Of a stretch of DNA of 64,000 bases, positions 63,800 to 64,000 are shown in pieces (within the stretch, counting starts at the first letter, position 1; the number at the start of each line of letters is the position of its first letter). The notes beneath the pieces are model-generated. The model was not told where the DNA came from. It was given only the letters and a program-made list of their open reading frames with translations, and did no database searches. Source of the DNA: Pseudomonas lini (lineage in GTDB: Bacteria > Pseudomonadota > Gammaproteobacteria > Pseudomonadales > Pseudomonadaceae). The stretch is taken from assembly GCF_964063345.1 (NCBI RefSeq), contig NZ_OZ061318.1, positions 1,674,001-1,738,000 on the forward strand, read 5' to 3'. The position numbers were made by a program, and so were the translations under genes.

Positions 63800-64000
63800 T
63801 CGTGCGTCTCCATTTCCCCGCTGCACTATCGCCGCGAGACCGTCACATAGTCGGTTTTTAACTAAATAGATAAAGCGTAATAACGTTTATAAATTAACGC
63901 CAATTTCTATTTTTTATTTATAACTGATCACGCTATCGCAGCTGTCCGGAAATAGCGGTTTTGTCGGTAGATCCTAATAAATCAATATCACTGCAAAACC
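63800..64000. other. AT-rich promoter region of the permease, right edge
   Basis: No gene visible. The segment 63858-63930 is strongly AT-rich (GCGTAATAACGTTTATAAAT, CTATTTTTTATTTATAACTG), suitable for a promoter driving the permease-alkA pair. The window ends within it. Confidence 0.5.

Overview
The window reads as chromosomal DNA of a fluorescent Pseudomonas (P. fluorescens group). The reasons are a high-GC coding style, the complete Pseudomonas arrangement gap / edd-glk-gltR-gtrS-(AGE)-gtsABCD-oprB-yeaD / hexR / zwf-pgl-eda, the fadD1-fadD2 / hydrolase / phaJ1 block, PA2169-family and CsbD-type small proteins, and very many REP/REPIN hairpins of the kinds typical of this group. The assignment rests on gene order and protein recognition only; no database was searched.

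Layout. 0-4.3 kb: a partial two-partner-secretion transporter gene (TpsB, runs off the left edge) and a secreted DUF2135-like/TPR protein gene. The latter sits between two copies of a duplicated segment that carries a 91-residue exported protein, a terminator and the 3' end of a DEAD-box helicase gene. 4.2-15.8 kb: the intact helicase, a YbdG-like mechanosensitive channel, an EamA transporter, azoR, a LysR / hydrolase / cyclophilin / ABC exporter run, and a GNAT, GyrI-like and LysE group. 15.9-20.4 kb: alaC and the gluconate module gntT-gntK / gntR with three GntR-like operator sites. 20.5-30.8 kb: GST, SDR and LysR genes, an ECF sigma factor translationally coupled to an orphan ABC binding protein, a PhnD-like protein, a fatty acid desaturase, def, a YihY membrane protein and csbD. 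31-36.5 kb: fatty-acid activation (fadD1, fadD2), a lysophospholipase-like hydrolase and phaJ1. 36.8-39.6 kb: small stress or unknown genes, a class V PLP enzyme and an intradiol dioxygenase.

40-59.2 kb is the glucose-uptake and Entner-Doudoroff region. OprB and GtsABCD bring glucose across the outer and inner membranes. Glk, Zwf, Pgl, Edd and Eda convert it to pyruvate plus glyceraldehyde-3-phosphate, and Gap continues to lower glycolysis. HexR-type operators (TTGT-N7-ACAA) lie in the edd-gap intergenic region (two) and before zwf (one near match). A Crc/Hfq-type CA motif (AANAANAA) sits at the ribosome-binding region of gntT, zwf, oprB, gtsA, the AGE gene and gltR, so gluconate and glucose uptake look like one catabolite-repressed programme. 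59.3-64 kb: mgsA, a family III CoA-transferase, and an amino acid permease-alkA pair.

Intergenic space is dominated by about 25 REP/REPIN-like inverted repeats. Several form near-identical inverted or direct pairs flanking operons, and five or six carry the same 15-17 nt insertion at the hairpin tip. No tRNA, rRNA, CRISPR array, complete insertion sequence or prophage was recognised.
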